This document shows positions 19,601 to 27,767 of a stretch of DNA of 64,000 bases, piece by piece. The notes under the pieces were generated by a model, which saw nothing but the letters and a program-made list of their open reading frames with translations, did no database searches and had not been told where the DNA came from. Source of the DNA: Gemmatimonadota bacterium (GTDB lineage: Bacteria > Gemmatimonadota > Gemmatimonadetes > Gemmatimonadales > Gemmatimonadaceae); contig JAJPIS010000077.1 of the NCBI GenBank assembly GCA_021324635.1, positions 1 to 64,000 on the forward strand, given 5' to 3'. Position numbers and translations under genes: made by a program. Position 1 is the stretch's first letter; each line of letters opens with the position of its first letter.

Positions 19601-19901
19601 CCTGATAGGGCCCGCCGGGCGGGAGGTTCTCGGCGTCGAAGCGTCCATCGGACGCCGTCGTGAGCAGGGTGCGGGCGCCGGTCGCGCGGTCGAGGATGGT
19701 CACCGCCGCCCCGGCAGCGGGCGCGCCCCCCGCGCTGTCGCGCGTGACTCGGCCGTTGATGGCCGCGGTCGAGACGCCCTGCCCGGCCGCGCGCCGTCCG
19801 TCCGCCGCCAGCGCGAGCCCGCACACGGCCATCCCGTACAGCCATCGCGGGGTGGTCACGGGCGGCCGGTGTCCCTGGACGATGTGCATGTTGCTGCGCA
19901 T
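16650..19901 (-). CDS. Oar-like TonB-dependent receptor with carboxypeptidase-regulatory domain
   Basis: Outer-membrane receptor of about 1083 residues. I start at the ATG at 19901 (MRSNMHIVQG); the 76 residues before it in the track ORF are translated repeat DNA. A signal region ends near AAGQG, followed by an Ig-like carboxypeptidase-regulatory domain (INGRVTRDSAGGAPAAGAAV). The plug domain carries LPVLSRDFVDLIQTAPGVVV and NRYNTILVDGAANTDYFG, and the barrel ends LQLAARYAF. The first plug and barrel residues resemble the Oar family rather than siderophore receptors. Substrate unknown; no partner SusD gene is adjacent here. Confidence 0.85.
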   Translation of the reverse strand: MRSNMHIVQGHRPPVTTPRWLYGMAVCGLALAADGRRAAGQGVSTAAINGRVTRDSAGGAPAAGAAVTILDRATGARTLLTTASDGRFDAENLPPGGPYQVEARAVGAAAAARGGILLTVGERQSLVLVLGAAAAPTLPTVRVGAVRSIVHDVDRTGPSHTVSDSAVQRLPVLSRDFVDLIQTAPGVVVTSIGGLNNRYNTILVDGAANTDYFGLSRGTGTPGGQEGTRSLPLDAVQEFRVALAPYDVRRGGFTGGEIDAITRSGTNTPHGSAFAFYQDQALLGTDPAGRPAPDFRTYDYGITVGGPVVPDRLHLFVAAEEKQRSVPYAGPLLGPGTPIPADSAARFARLLQGYGINPGSFGPYTTHGLARNLFAKVSAPTGEHGAIDLSVNYADGETSDTLAPGRVDPGDFRSTAAAFAQTGITRAIRGRWTSVFGGRFANELVADELQADEPRTPASTTAGIFVSGVGAAGARLIAGGDPGSQLLALRQRSEELGDNLTVPVGAHAVTVGVHATFLQFRFASLVNSVGQYQFASLSSFAAGTPSGFTRTVPLVPNGGATDFASVLPSAYVEDRWTLPHGVSLTGGLRMDLPLYVNAPDHNPALAASPLGIDTHRFIGATPHLSPRVGVNWQVDDRTAVRGGAGVFAGVMPYNWLSWAYAFTGLRQSVVSCKGANVPHFVPGPTGQPTACTGAAPAPAGAEVVAFDPGFTMPEELKASIGADRALGWGVVASADATFQYALENLTIVNANLRGPIGRLAGEGGRTMYGTVAATSGKGTVATTSPTVVDPAFGPVLINGNASGDRSWVATLQAAKRFANGVELDVAYTYTDALERMSLRDAQTVSNFGFTPLDGSFTDRRLATSTYDVPHVVTVSGTANGPFGSRLSLIYLGRSGYPFTYIVNGDANGDGVGDRVGFFPTQQNDPIYVPRDAKDISLVQDGPGGLVPASAAAHDSLAAFIAAQACLREHEGQLLPRNACRNPWQNILNARIAERVHVPGLRDQGVELMVDVFNVLNLIDRHWGLVRETGTLTGAGTENVPVLTLRGTDRALGRNLYQLSLPPQRVLNVNASRWQLQLAARYAF

Positions 19902-20327
19902 TCGCTCGGCACCGCTGACGGGGGGGGGAGGCGGCGCAAGGTACGAAGCCCCGTGCCGATGTGCAACACGCTGCACATCGGCCCGGTCGGCCCCACGTGC
20001 CGCGCCGGGCATCCGTGCGGGATATGGGTCGCGGGCGGCATGAATGCCGCCCCGGCATGGGTGCGGGATGCGGGTCGCGGGCGGCATGAATGCCGCCCCC
20101 AACGATGGCCCGGGGGACGCGGGCGACATGCCGGGCCAGGCATCCGTGCGGGATGCGATCAGCGGGCGGCATGAATGCCGCCCCTACGCGCGGGGCACCG
20201 GCCGGCGTCCCGCGCCGATGCCGGGGCGGCGTGTTTGTTCGCCGCGACGCGGGTGGACGCGGGTTATCGTAAATGTCGGACGGCGGCGCGGGTGCCGCCC
20301 GATCGTCGCTCACCACCGGGATGCCGG
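19902..20327. other. 426-nt gene-free spacer holding the REP-like cluster
   Basis: This stretch separates the divergent Oar-like receptor gene and the ModE-like gene. It begins with a run of nine G (19920-19928) and then contains the palindromic repeats listed separately. I see no convincing ORF, tRNA or promoter in it. Confidence 0.6.
20011..20184. repeat. Cluster of three REP-like palindromic repeats
   Basis: The perfect palindrome GGGCGGCATGAATGCCGCCC occurs three times (20033-20052, 20079-20098, 20164-20183). Each is preceded by a related arm of the form GCATCCGTGCGGGATNNGG. Spacing between copies is 46 and 85 nt. A degraded fourth copy (GGGGCGGCGTGTTTG) lies near 20222-20240. Such short extragenic palindromes with a conserved flank are typical of REP-like elements that occur many times per genome. 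They could form stem-loops on either transcript. Confidence 0.8.
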
Positions 20328-20750
20328 ATGACTCGAGGTCGCCTGGCGCCGGGACGGGCTCGCGCACGCGGGACGCGGCGCGGGCCGCTCGCGCCGCAGG
20401 TCAAGGGATGGCTCACCTGGAAGGGCGACTTCCTGCTGGGCCCGCGGTACGTGCGGCTCCTCGAGGGAATCGAGGAGCTGGGGACGATCAGGGCCGCAGC
20501 GTCACGGGTGGGACTCAGCTATCGCACGTGTCTGACACGGATCCGCCGGGTGGAGGACACGCGCGGCCAGACGATCGTCGAGACGGCGCGCGGCGGCGCG
20601 GCGCGTGGCGGGGCGCGGTTGACCGCGCCCGGGCGCGAGCTGGTGCGGGTCTATCATGCGTGGCGCGCCGCGCTGGCGGCGGCGAGCGATGCGGCATTCG
20701 CGCGCGCGGTCGGCGATCGCGCGACCCGTGGGCCGTCCCGGCGGCGGTGA
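20328..20750 (+). CDS. ModE-type winged-helix DNA-binding protein
   Basis: A 140-residue protein consisting mainly of the N-terminal DNA-binding domain of ModE-like regulators. The ATG at 20328 is chosen because upstream codons are repeat DNA. Residues 25-110 read WLTWKGDFLLGPRYVRLLEGIEELGTIRAAASRVGLSYRTC and then GGAARGGARLTAPGREL, the family helix-turn-helix and wing. No molybdate-binding (TOBE) domain follows, so it is either a one-domain regulator or responds to something else. No molybdate transport genes are visible nearby. Role otherwise unknown. Confidence 0.72.
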   Translation: MTRGRLAPGRARARGTRRGPLAPQVKGWLTWKGDFLLGPRYVRLLEGIEELGTIRAAASRVGLSYRTCLTRIRRVEDTRGQTIVETARGGAARGGARLTAPGRELVRVYHAWRAALAAASDAAFARAVGDRATRGPSRRR

Positions 20751-20805
20751 GAGCGGGAGCTCGGCGACGGTGAGAGTGAGCGCCGGACGCCGGCGCGGGT
20801 GGTGC

Positions 20806-20903
20806 ACCGGCGCCGCGAGGGAAGGAGCGCCGGCGCCGCGAGGGAGGGAGCGTCGCCGGCGGCGAGAAGGAAGGAGCGCCAGCGCGGCTAGGGAGGGAGC
20901 GCC
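20806..20903. repeat. Degenerate 23-26-nt tandem repeat
   Basis: Four imperfect units of the form CGCCGGCGCCGCGAGGGAAGGAG lie head to tail between the ModE-like gene and the end of the kinase gene. The last unit runs into the final codons of the kinase (Ala/Pro-rich C-terminus). Confidence 0.5.
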
Positions 20904-22411
20904 GCCGGCGCCGCCGCGGCCGCGCGTGACGGCAGCGCCGACGCCGCGTGGTCGGGGAAGAACAGGTCGACGGTCGTGCCGCGACCGGGTTGGCTGTCCG
21001 CCCGCACGCGACCGCCGTGAGCCTCGACGAGGTGCCGCACGATGGCGAGGCCCAGACCGGTGCCCCCGCCGCCCGCGTCGCGGGCGCGCGCCCGGTCGAC
21101 CCGGTAGAACCGCTCGAAGATGCGGGGCAGGTGCTCGCGCGCGATGCCGACGCCGGTGTCGCGGACCGAGATCCACACGCCCGGCCCGGCCGCCGACCCG
21201 GGAGCGCCGGCCGGCGGCGGACCGGCCGACGGGTCGGAGCCGCTCGCCCCGCCCGAGGGGGTGACGGGCCGGGCCGGCTCACGCCGCGCCGCGACGGTCA
21301 CCGTGCCCTCGGCCGTGTGGCGAACGGCATTCTCGATCAAGTTCGCGAGCACCTGGCGCAGCGCCGTCGGATCGACGGTGGCCGTCCGCGCGTCGTCGGA
21401 GACGCACACCTCGATCGCGACGCCCTTCGCGTCCGCCACCGGCCGCGACGGCGCCGCCGCGTCGGCGGCGACCGCGCGCACATCGGTCGCGACGGGTTGC
21501 GGCACCCACCCGCCCGACTCGATCCGACTCAGGTCGAGGAGATCGTCCACGATCCGCTGCATACGCCGCGTGTTCGCGAGAATGGTCTCGGCGAACTGGC
21601 GCCGGCGGTCCGCCGGGAGCGCGTCATCGGTCAGGGTCTCGGCGAACCCGCCGACGACGGTGAGCGGTGTCTTGAGCTCGTGCGAGACGTTGGCGACGAA
21701 GTCCTGCCGCACGGCCTCGAGCCGTCGGGTGGCGGTCAGATCGAGCAGCGCGACGACGGCGCCGCCGCCCGCGAGCGGCCGGGCGGTCAGGGCCAGCGTC
21801 CGTCCATCGATGTGCACCTCGGCCCCGTCGGTCACCTGGCCGGCGAGCGCGCCGGCGACCGACTCGCGGAATATGCGCTCACGCGAGAGCTGATCGAGCG
21901 GGAACGGTACCGGCAGACGGGCGCGCAGCAACTGCCGGCCGGTCGCGTTGATCCGCACCACCCGCTGGCGCACGTCGACCGCGAGCACACCTTCGTTCAG
22001 GGATTCGAACAGGGCCGAGAGCAAGGAGTCTTCCTCCTCGAGCGCGAGCAGGCGGGAGCCGAGTTGCTCGGCGAGGCGGTGGAGCGCGATCGCGAGGTCG
22101 CCGACCTCGCCCGGCGCCGTGAGTGAGGGGCGTCGCGTCAGGTCGCCCGCGGCGAGCGCCCGGGCGACGTCGCGCAGCTCCACGATGGGGCGGGAGACGG
22201 CGCGGGCGAACAGGAAGGCGACAACGGACGAGAGCCCGAGCGCGATGCCACCGGCCACGTAGACGTCGTGCTTGGCGAGCCGGGCGAGGTCCGGGCTCGC
22301 AGCGCCGACCGCGGCCGTGTCGAGTCGGTGGTCGATGACGACGACGACGCAAACGACGAGCACGCTCACGACCAGGAGTGAGCCGAGGAGGAGCCGCTCG
22401 GTGAGCTTCAC
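20888..22411 (-). CDS. PhoR-type membrane sensor histidine kinase
   Basis: Sensor kinase of 507 residues in the inner membrane. The N-terminal helix (LLLGSLLVVSVLVVCVVVV) and a second helix near residues 50-70 enclose a very short periplasmic loop, as in PhoR, followed by HAMP and a PAS domain. The phosphoacceptor motif is VSHELKTPL, the N box is NLIENAVRHT and the G boxes are DTGVGI and GTGLGLAIV. A Pro/Gly/Ser-rich insert sits before the G1 box. It lies 46 nt downstream of the response regulator gene on the same strand. The short periplasmic loop and partner type support a phosphate-starvation sensor, and a complete pst operon lies in this window. Assignment as PhoR is inference. Confidence 0.85.
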   Translation of the reverse strand: MKLTERLLLGSLLVVSVLVVCVVVVIDHRLDTAAVGAASPDLARLAKHDVYVAGGIALGLSSVVAFLFARAVSRPIVELRDVARALAAGDLTRRPSLTAPGEVGDLAIALHRLAEQLGSRLLALEEEDSLLSALFESLNEGVLAVDVRQRVVRINATGRQLLRARLPVPFPLDQLSRERIFRESVAGALAGQVTDGAEVHIDGRTLALTARPLAGGGAVVALLDLTATRRLEAVRQDFVANVSHELKTPLTVVGGFAETLTDDALPADRRRQFAETILANTRRMQRIVDDLLDLSRIESGGWVPQPVATDVRAVAADAAAPSRPVADAKGVAIEVCVSDDARTATVDPTALRQVLANLIENAVRHTAEGTVTVAARREPARPVTPSGGASGSDPSAGPPPAGAPGSAAGPGVWISVRDTGVGIAREHLPRIFERFYRVDRARARDAGGGGTGLGLAIVRHLVEAHGGRVRADSQPGRGTTVDLFFPDHAASALPSRAAAAAPAALPP

Positions 22412-22457
22412 GCGTCGGGTCCAGCCGCCGGTGCGTCAGCCGGTCGGCGGTCGACGC

Positions 22458-23174
22458 TCAGGGGTGGCGCGGGTGTCCGGCGCGCAGGCGGTATCCGAAT
22501 CCGCGGACGGTCTCGATGAGATCCCCCGCGGGCCCCAGCTTGGTGCGGAGCCGCTGGATGTGCATGTCGACGGTGCGGGTCTGAATGTCCGGTGCGGCTT
22601 CCCATACCGTTTCCAGCAGGTGGCCTCGTGCCTGCACCCGGCCCCGGCGCTCGGCGAGCGTGAGGAGCAGCTTGAATTCCGTCGGCGTGAGCTCGACGGC
22701 CGTGTCGTCGACGCTCACCCGGTGCGCCCCCCGCTCGATCCGGATCGGGCCGATCGTGAGCGAGTCGTGCGAAGTGTGCCCTGCGGCCCCGACCCGTCGC
22801 AAGATGGCACCGACCCGCAGGACCAGCTCCTGCGGGCTGAAAGGCTTGGTCAGGTAGTCGTCGGCGCCGAGGGACAGCCCGCGAATGCGATCGGGCTCGT
22901 CGCGGCGAGCCGTGAGCATCAGCACGGCGACATCGCGCGTCTGCTCGTCGGCCCGCAACTGCTCGAGGACGTCGAACCCCGACAGGCCCGGCAACATCAG
23001 GTCGAGCACGACCAGCGAGGGGCGGTCCTGTCGGGCCAGCCCCAGCGCGTCGTGTCCCGACGCGGCAGTCGACACCCGATAGCCCGCCTTGGCCAGGTGG
23101 TACGCGACCAGGGCGACGATGTCGGGCTCGTCGTCGACGACCAGCACACGCTCCGAGCTGACCGGCAGTGTCAT
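22458..23174 (-). CDS. OmpR/PhoB-family response regulator
   Basis: Two-domain DNA-binding response regulator of 238 residues. The ATG at 23174 begins MTLPVSSERVLVVDDEPDIV; the longer GTG start at 23231 would add 19 residues of Ala/Pro-rich sequence. The receiver domain shows the acidic pair DDE, the phosphoacceptor Asp in VVLDLMLPG, the Thr in MLTA and the Lys in TKPFSP. The winged-helix domain ends TRTVDMHIQRLRTKL and VRGFGYRL, as in PhoB. It precedes the PhoR-type kinase and is the best candidate regulator of the pst operon at 1-5.9 kb. Confidence 0.88.
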   Translation of the reverse strand: MTLPVSSERVLVVDDEPDIVALVAYHLAKAGYRVSTAASGHDALGLARQDRPSLVVLDLMLPGLSGFDVLEQLRADEQTRDVAVLMLTARRDEPDRIRGLSLGADDYLTKPFSPQELVLRVGAILRRVGAAGHTSHDSLTIGPIRIERGAHRVSVDDTAVELTPTEFKLLLTLAERRGRVQARGHLLETVWEAAPDIQTRTVDMHIQRLRTKLGPAGDLIETVRGFGYRLRAGHPRHP

Positions 23175-23334
23175 TGGCCCGACGGCGGGTGCCCGGGGGG
23201 CAGGGGCGGTCGTGAAGGTCCCAGCGGCCACGCGGACAATATGCGCCGCCGGGCGCGCGTGAGGAAAGCGGCTCCCGGGGTGAGCCGGTCACGATTTGGT
23301 ATCGGCGCGACGCGCGGCGGCTGTAGTTTCCCGC

Positions 23335-24396
23335 ATGGTCGATGATGCCCTGATCCGTCGGCTGCCGAAGGCCGAGCTGCACTGCCACCTCGACGGGTCA
23401 CTCCGCCCCGAGACGCTGCTCGAGCTGGCGCAGGCGGCCGGCCAACCGCTTCCGGCGGGCGACGTGCCCGGCCTCCTGCGCGCCATGCGCGTCCCCGACA
23501 ACTGCTCGCTCGAGACGTACCTCTCCTGCTTCGCGATCACCCTCGGCGTCCTCCAATCGGCGGACGCGCTGGAGCGGGCGGCATTCGAGTTGGCGGAAGA
23601 TATGGCCGCCGAGGGGGCGTGGTACCTGGAGGTGCGCTTCGCCCCGATCCTCAGCACGCAGGGCGGCCTCTCGCCCGATGACGCGATCGTGGCCGTGCGC
23701 GCCGGACTGGCGCGCGCCGAGGGGGCCCACGGCATCGCGACCGGCATCATCGTCTGCGCGCTGCGGCATCTGAGCCCCGAGGCGTCGCTCGCGGCGGCGC
23801 GGCTCGCCGTCGCCCACCGGGCCGACGGCGTCGTGGGCTTCGACCTCGCGGGGCCCGAGGCCGGCCACCCACCGCAGACGCACGCGTCGGCGTTCCTGTT
23901 CGCGCGCGAGCACGACCTGGCGTGCACGTGCCACGCGGGGGAGGGCGACGGCGCCGACTCCGTGCGGGCGGCGATCCACCGGTGCGGGGCGGACCGGATC
24001 GGACATGGCACGCGGCTCCTCCTCGATCCCGCACTCACCGCGTACGCAGTCGATCGGCGGATCCCAATCGAGATCTGCCTCACGAGCAACGTCCAGACGT
24101 CGGCCACGCCCGACTACGCGAGCCACCCGCTCCGGGCATACTTCGACCGCGGCCTGCCCGTCGTGCTGTGCACCGACAATCGCCTCATGAGCGGCACGAC
24201 GCTCGTCGCCGAATACGCACACGCGGCACGCGCACTCCATTTCTCCTTCGAGGAGCTGGCGGCGATCGCGCGCACCGGACTGGCGTCGGCCTTTCAGCCG
24301 TGGGCCGAGCGCCAGGCGTGGCTCCGGCGCTTCGACGCCGCGCTCGCGGCCATACGTTCGGCGGCGCCGATCCCGCCGGTCACCGCCCGGGCCTGA
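23335..24396 (+). CDS. add: Adenosine deaminase
   Basis: Zinc hydrolase converting adenosine to inosine in purine salvage, 353 residues. Catalytic features are ELHCHLDGSLRPE (metal-binding HxH), the His in CTCHAGEGDGA, IGHGTRLL and the metal-binding Asp in LCTDN followed by the short-type substitution RLMSGTTL. It might act on adenine or another 6-aminopurine (add-like versus adenine deaminase subtypes), as the last motif reads CTDNRLMS rather than NTDDP; the adenosine form is more likely. The ATG at 23335 is preceded by TAGTTT only 5 nt upstream and no Shine-Dalgarno, suggesting a leaderless message. Followed at 13 nt by purine nucleoside phosphorylase. Confidence 0.88.
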   Translation: MVDDALIRRLPKAELHCHLDGSLRPETLLELAQAAGQPLPAGDVPGLLRAMRVPDNCSLETYLSCFAITLGVLQSADALERAAFELAEDMAAEGAWYLEVRFAPILSTQGGLSPDDAIVAVRAGLARAEGAHGIATGIIVCALRHLSPEASLAAARLAVAHRADGVVGFDLAGPEAGHPPQTHASAFLFAREHDLACTCHAGEGDGADSVRAAIHRCGADRIGHGTRLLLDPALTAYAVDRRIPIEICLTSNVQTSATPDYASHPLRAYFDRGLPVVLCTDNRLMSGTTLVAEYAHAARALHFSFEELAAIARTGLASAFQPWAERQAWLRRFDAALAAIRSAAPIPPVTARA

Positions 24397-24409
24397 CGGC
24401 GGCGCCCGC

Positions 24410-25273
24410 GTGGACACTGCTCGGAGCGGGACGCCGGAGACCGTGGCTCCGGCGATCGCGGCGGCGCTGGCGGCGCGCGGGGACGGCTGGCCCGGCTCCG
24501 AATCGGCCGGCGCGCGCCCGGCGATCGGCGTCGTGCTCGGCTCGGGGCTCCATGGGTTCACGCGGCACATCGACCGGGCCCGGCGGATCCCGTTCACGGC
24601 GCTCCCGGGCCTCGCGGCCGCGACCGCGCCCGGGCACGCGGGCGAGCTTCTCCTCGGCACGGTCGCGGATCGCGATGTCATCGTGCAGGTGGGGCGGCTG
24701 CACCTGTACGAGGGGCTCTCCGCCGAGCGGGTGGCGCTTCCCATCCGTGTGCTCCACGCGCTGGGCGTCCGGTCGGTGCTCATCTCCAACGCAGCCGGCG
24801 GGATCCGGGCCGGCCTCGTCGCCGGGACGCTGATGGTGGTTCGCGACCACATCAACCTGACCTGGCGCAACCCGCTCCTCGGGCCGGTACACCCGGGCGA
24901 GCCGCGGTTCCCGGACATGTCGGCGCCGTACGATGCGGCCTGCGCCGCATCCTTCCGCCGCGCGGCGTCGGCGGAAGGACTGACGGTCGCGGAAGGCGTG
25001 TACGCGGGCGTGCTCGGTCCGTCGTACGAGACGCCGGCGGAGATCCGCATGCTCGCGTCACTCGGCGCCGACGCCGTCGGGATGTCGACCGTCCCCGAGG
25101 TGCTGGTCGCGCGTGCGCTCGGCATGCGCGTGCTCGCCGTCAGTTGCATCACGAACCGCGCCGCCGGGCTCACCGCCGACCGGCTCGATCACGCCGACGT
25201 GCTGGCCACCGGCGCCCGCATCGGTCCGGCGTTCGACCGCGCCGTCCGCGCGTGGGTGGCGGGCGAGCCGTGA
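24410..25273 (+). CDS. Purine nucleoside phosphorylase (trimeric PNP type)
   Basis: Cytosolic enzyme cleaving inosine or guanosine with phosphate to the base and ribose 1-phosphate, 287 residues, starting at GTG. The phosphate-binding loop is VLGSGLHGF. PGHAGELLLG, GRLHLYEG, NAAGGI, GPSYETPAEIRML and GMSTVPE are all class II PNP signatures. The purine-binding Asn is in SCITNRAAG. The gene follows adenosine deaminase at 13 nt and should be co-transcribed, so adenosine to inosine to hypoxanthine would be one pathway here. It meets thiD tail to tail with one base between the stops. Confidence 0.93.
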   Translation: MDTARSGTPETVAPAIAAALAARGDGWPGSESAGARPAIGVVLGSGLHGFTRHIDRARRIPFTALPGLAAATAPGHAGELLLGTVADRDVIVQVGRLHLYEGLSAERVALPIRVLHALGVRSVLISNAAGGIRAGLVAGTLMVVRDHINLTWRNPLLGPVHPGEPRFPDMSAPYDAACAASFRRAASAEGLTVAEGVYAGVLGPSYETPAEIRMLASLGADAVGMSTVPEVLVARALGMRVLAVSCITNRAAGLTADRLDHADVLATGARIGPAFDRAVRAWVAGEP

Positions 25274-25274
25274 G

Positions 25275-26063
25275 TCAGCCGACCGGCCCGTGGCCGGCGC
25301 CGACACCCGGGGGCCGGCGCAGCCCTCGGTGGACATACGCGGCGGCCGCGCGCACGGCGGCCAGGAGCGGCGCACCGCGCGCGAGGTGGGCCGCGATCGC
25401 CGCCGACAACGTGCAACCCGTGCCGTGCGTGTGCCGCGTCACCACGCGCCGGTGACGGAGCCGGCGGGGAGGCGCCGAGCCGTCGTAGAACACATCGACC
25501 GCGGTCGGGCCGTCCAGGTGCCCGCCGGTCACGAGCGCGGCCCGTGACCCTGCCCGATCGACGAGGAGACGGGCGGCCCGCTCCATCCCGGCGAGGTCGC
25601 CCACCGGCTCGCCGGTCAGCGCGGCCGCCTCGGCGATGTTGGGGGTCACGATCGCCGCCCCGGGCAGCAGCTCGCGCCGGAGCGCGGCCGCACCCTCCGC
25701 GTCGAGCAACGGAGTGCCGGTACTCGAGAAGAGCACCGGGTCGACGACGTACGGCGCCAGCGCGTGCTCGCCGAGGGCGACCACGACCGCACGCACGATC
25801 GCGCCGGTCGCCAACATGCCGGTCTTGACCGCTGCGGGACGGAGATCGGCTGCGACGGCGTCGATCTGGGCGCGCACGAGCGCCGGGGTCAGCGGGGCCG
25901 ATGCCAGGATGGCGAGCGTGTTCTGGGCCGTGATGGCGGTGATCGCGGACGTCCCGAAGACGCCCAGGCGGGCGAAGACCCGAAGGTCCGCCTGAATGCC
26001 GGCGCCCCCGCCGGAGTCGGAGCCGGCGATCGTGAGCGCGATCGGAAGTCGGGCATCTTGCAT
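25275..26063 (-). CDS. thiD: Hydroxymethylpyrimidine/phosphomethylpyrimidine kinase ThiD
   Basis: Thiamine biosynthesis kinase of 262 residues that phosphorylates HMP and HMP-P. Ribokinase-fold motifs are IAGSDSGGGAGIQAD at the N-terminus, VDPVLFSSTGTPLL, TPNIAEA and the anion-hole/catalytic motif HTHGTGCTLSAAIAAHLARG, where the usual catalytic Asp-Cys region is conserved as GTGC. No other thi genes are adjacent. Divergent from the SpoU methyltransferase gene, with only 29 nt between starts. Confidence 0.94.
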   Translation of the reverse strand: MQDARLPIALTIAGSDSGGGAGIQADLRVFARLGVFGTSAITAITAQNTLAILASAPLTPALVRAQIDAVAADLRPAAVKTGMLATGAIVRAVVVALGEHALAPYVVDPVLFSSTGTPLLDAEGAAALRRELLPGAAIVTPNIAEAAALTGEPVGDLAGMERAARLLVDRAGSRAALVTGGHLDGPTAVDVFYDGSAPPRRLRHRRVVTRHTHGTGCTLSAAIAAHLARGAPLLAAVRAAAAYVHRGLRRPPGVGAGHGPVG

Positions 26064-26092
26064 CCGCCGGCATCCCTCGACAGAGTGACAGC

Positions 26093-26854
26093 TTGAGATT
26101 ACTCACCTTAGCCCGGGACCTGCGACGCCGAAAGGCGCGGGAGCGCGCCCACCATTTCGTGGCCGAAGGAGTGCGGGCGGTCGACGCGCTGCTCCAGTCC
26201 CCGATCGTCGTGCGCGGGGCGCTCGTCGCGCCGCAGTTGGCGGGAACGGCACGCGGCGAGGCGTTGCGGGCGGCGCTCGCCGGCCGCGGTGTGGAGGTCC
26301 AGGAGGTGGGGGCGCGGGAGTTCGCGAGCGCCGCCGAGACCGACTCGCCGCAGGGCGTGCTGGCGATCGCCGAAGTGCCGCAGCACGGGTGGGACGAGGT
26401 CGTGGCCGGGTCCGGCACCCGCGTGCTCGCGCTCGACGCCGTGCAGGATCCCGGGAACGCCGGGACCATGGTGCGAACAGGCGCGGCGTTCGGTGCGGCG
26501 GCGGTGGTCGCCCTGCCCGGTACGGTTGACCTGTGGAACGCGAAAGTCGTCCGTAGCGCAATGGGCGCTCAGTTCACCCGCGCGGTCTTCGCGACGACCT
26601 GGGATGCACTCGACCGCTGGCGGTCGGCGAACGGGGTGACGCTCTGGGGCGCGGACGCGCAGGGTGTCCCGCTGCCGGCGCTCCGGTCCGAGATCCCGGG
26701 CCGGCTCGCGCTGGCGGTCGGAAACGAGGGCGCCGGTCTCACGGCCGAGGCCCGGCGTCGGGCCGACCGGCTCGTGAGCCTGCCGATCGAGGGTGTCGAG
26801 TCGTTGAACGTCGCCGTCGCCGCGGGGATCCTCCTGTACGAGCTGCGTGCATGA
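26093..26854 (+). CDS. SpoU/TrmH-family RNA 2'-O-methyltransferase
   Basis: SPOUT-superfamily methyltransferase of 253 residues acting on rRNA or tRNA. The N-terminal substrate-binding domain includes RARERAHHFVAEGVRAV. The three SpoU motifs are QDPGNAGTMVRT (motif 1), LAVGNEGAGL (motif 2) and LPIEGVESLNVAVAA (motif 3). The start is a TTG, since no ATG or GTG fits before the conserved N-terminus; it could be wrong by a few codons. Its stop overlaps the prepilin peptidase start as ATGA. Target nucleotide not determinable from sequence. Confidence 0.88.
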   Translation: MRLLTLARDLRRRKARERAHHFVAEGVRAVDALLQSPIVVRGALVAPQLAGTARGEALRAALAGRGVEVQEVGAREFASAAETDSPQGVLAIAEVPQHGWDEVVAGSGTRVLALDAVQDPGNAGTMVRTGAAFGAAAVVALPGTVDLWNAKVVRSAMGAQFTRAVFATTWDALDRWRSANGVTLWGADAQGVPLPALRSEIPGRLALAVGNEGAGLTAEARRRADRLVSLPIEGVESLNVAVAAGILLYELRA

Positions 26855-27747
26855 TCGGCGATGGCGGCGCCATGGCGCGCGATCTCGGGCTCGTCCTCGT
26901 CGGGTCGGCGCCGGCGGGAGTGCCGGGCTGGTTCTGGTGGACGAGCGTCTCGGTCTGGGGCGCGCTCATCGGGTCGTTCCTCAATGTCTGCATCGCGCGC
27001 TGGCCGATGGAGCTGTCGGTCGTCGCCCCCCGCTCACACTGCCCCCGCTGCCAGCGTCCGATCACCTGGTACGAGAACGTGCCCGTCCTGAGCTGGGTCG
27101 CGCTGGGCGGCCGCTGCCGCGGGTGCCGACTCCGCATCTCGGTGCAGTATCCGGCGGTCGAGGTCGCGATCGCGCTCACCTGGTTGGCCGCGTTCGCGCT
27201 CAGCGACTCGCCGTTCACCGGGCTTCGCGTCGCCGTCTTCGTGACCATCCTGGCCGGTGTGGCGATCACCGACGCGCGCTACTACCTGATCCCGGACGGC
27301 TTCACCGTCTTCGGCCTGACGTGGGTCTGCGCGCTGTCGTTCATCGGGGTCTTCGTCGGTGAGTCGAGCGGGTTCGCGCTGCCGTACGACGCCCTGATCG
27401 GCGCCTGCGTCGGCGCGGGCGCGATCTCGATCGTCGGGTGGCTTGGCGAGGTGGTGCTCAAGAAGGAGGCGATGGGGTTCGGCGATGTCACGCTCATGGC
27501 CGTGGTCGGCGCAGCCCTCGGCCCGGCCCGGACGCTCCTGACGATCTTCCTGGGCGCGGCGGTCGGCGCGGTCCTGTTCGCGGTCGTCGTCCTGCCCGCG
27601 ACCTGGGTCCGCGCCCGCCGGGCCGGCGTCGAGTTCGAGCCGCCGCTCGTCCCCTTCGGGGTCTTCCTTGCGCCCGCCGCGGTCGGGGCCTTGCTTTGGG
27701 GTAACCGCCTGATCGCGTGGTACTTGGCGCGTATCGGGCCGACCTGA
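26851..27747 (+). CDS. pilD: Prepilin peptidase / N-methyltransferase (A24 aspartic protease)
   Basis: Bifunctional inner-membrane enzyme that cleaves type IV prepilin or pseudopilin leaders and methylates the new N-terminus, 298 residues. It has the N-terminal methylase domain with a two-CxxC zinc site (CPRCQRP and CRGCR). Catalytic aspartates are in ITDARYYLIPD and GFGDV. About eight hydrophobic helices are seen. The start is an ATGA overlap with the upstream methyltransferase. No pilin operon is in the window, so its substrates are elsewhere in the genome. Confidence 0.94.
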   Translation: MIGDGGAMARDLGLVLVGSAPAGVPGWFWWTSVSVWGALIGSFLNVCIARWPMELSVVAPRSHCPRCQRPITWYENVPVLSWVALGGRCRGCRLRISVQYPAVEVAIALTWLAAFALSDSPFTGLRVAVFVTILAGVAITDARYYLIPDGFTVFGLTWVCALSFIGVFVGESSGFALPYDALIGACVGAGAISIVGWLGEVVLKKEAMGFGDVTLMAVVGAALGPARTLLTIFLGAAVGAVLFAVVVLPATWVRARRAGVEFEPPLVPFGVFLAPAAVGALLWGNRLIAWYLARIGPT

Positions 27748-27767
27748 CCCCAACCCGACGGGATGGC

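Noticed and set aside
18033-20174. 713-aa plus-strand ORF opposite the Oar-like receptor
   Set aside because: Same shadow composition, no recognisable motif, and it reads through the REP-like repeats.
20011-20184. CRISPR-like array
   Set aside because: Repeats are palindromic, only three, unevenly spaced, with related rather than unique spacers and no cas genes.
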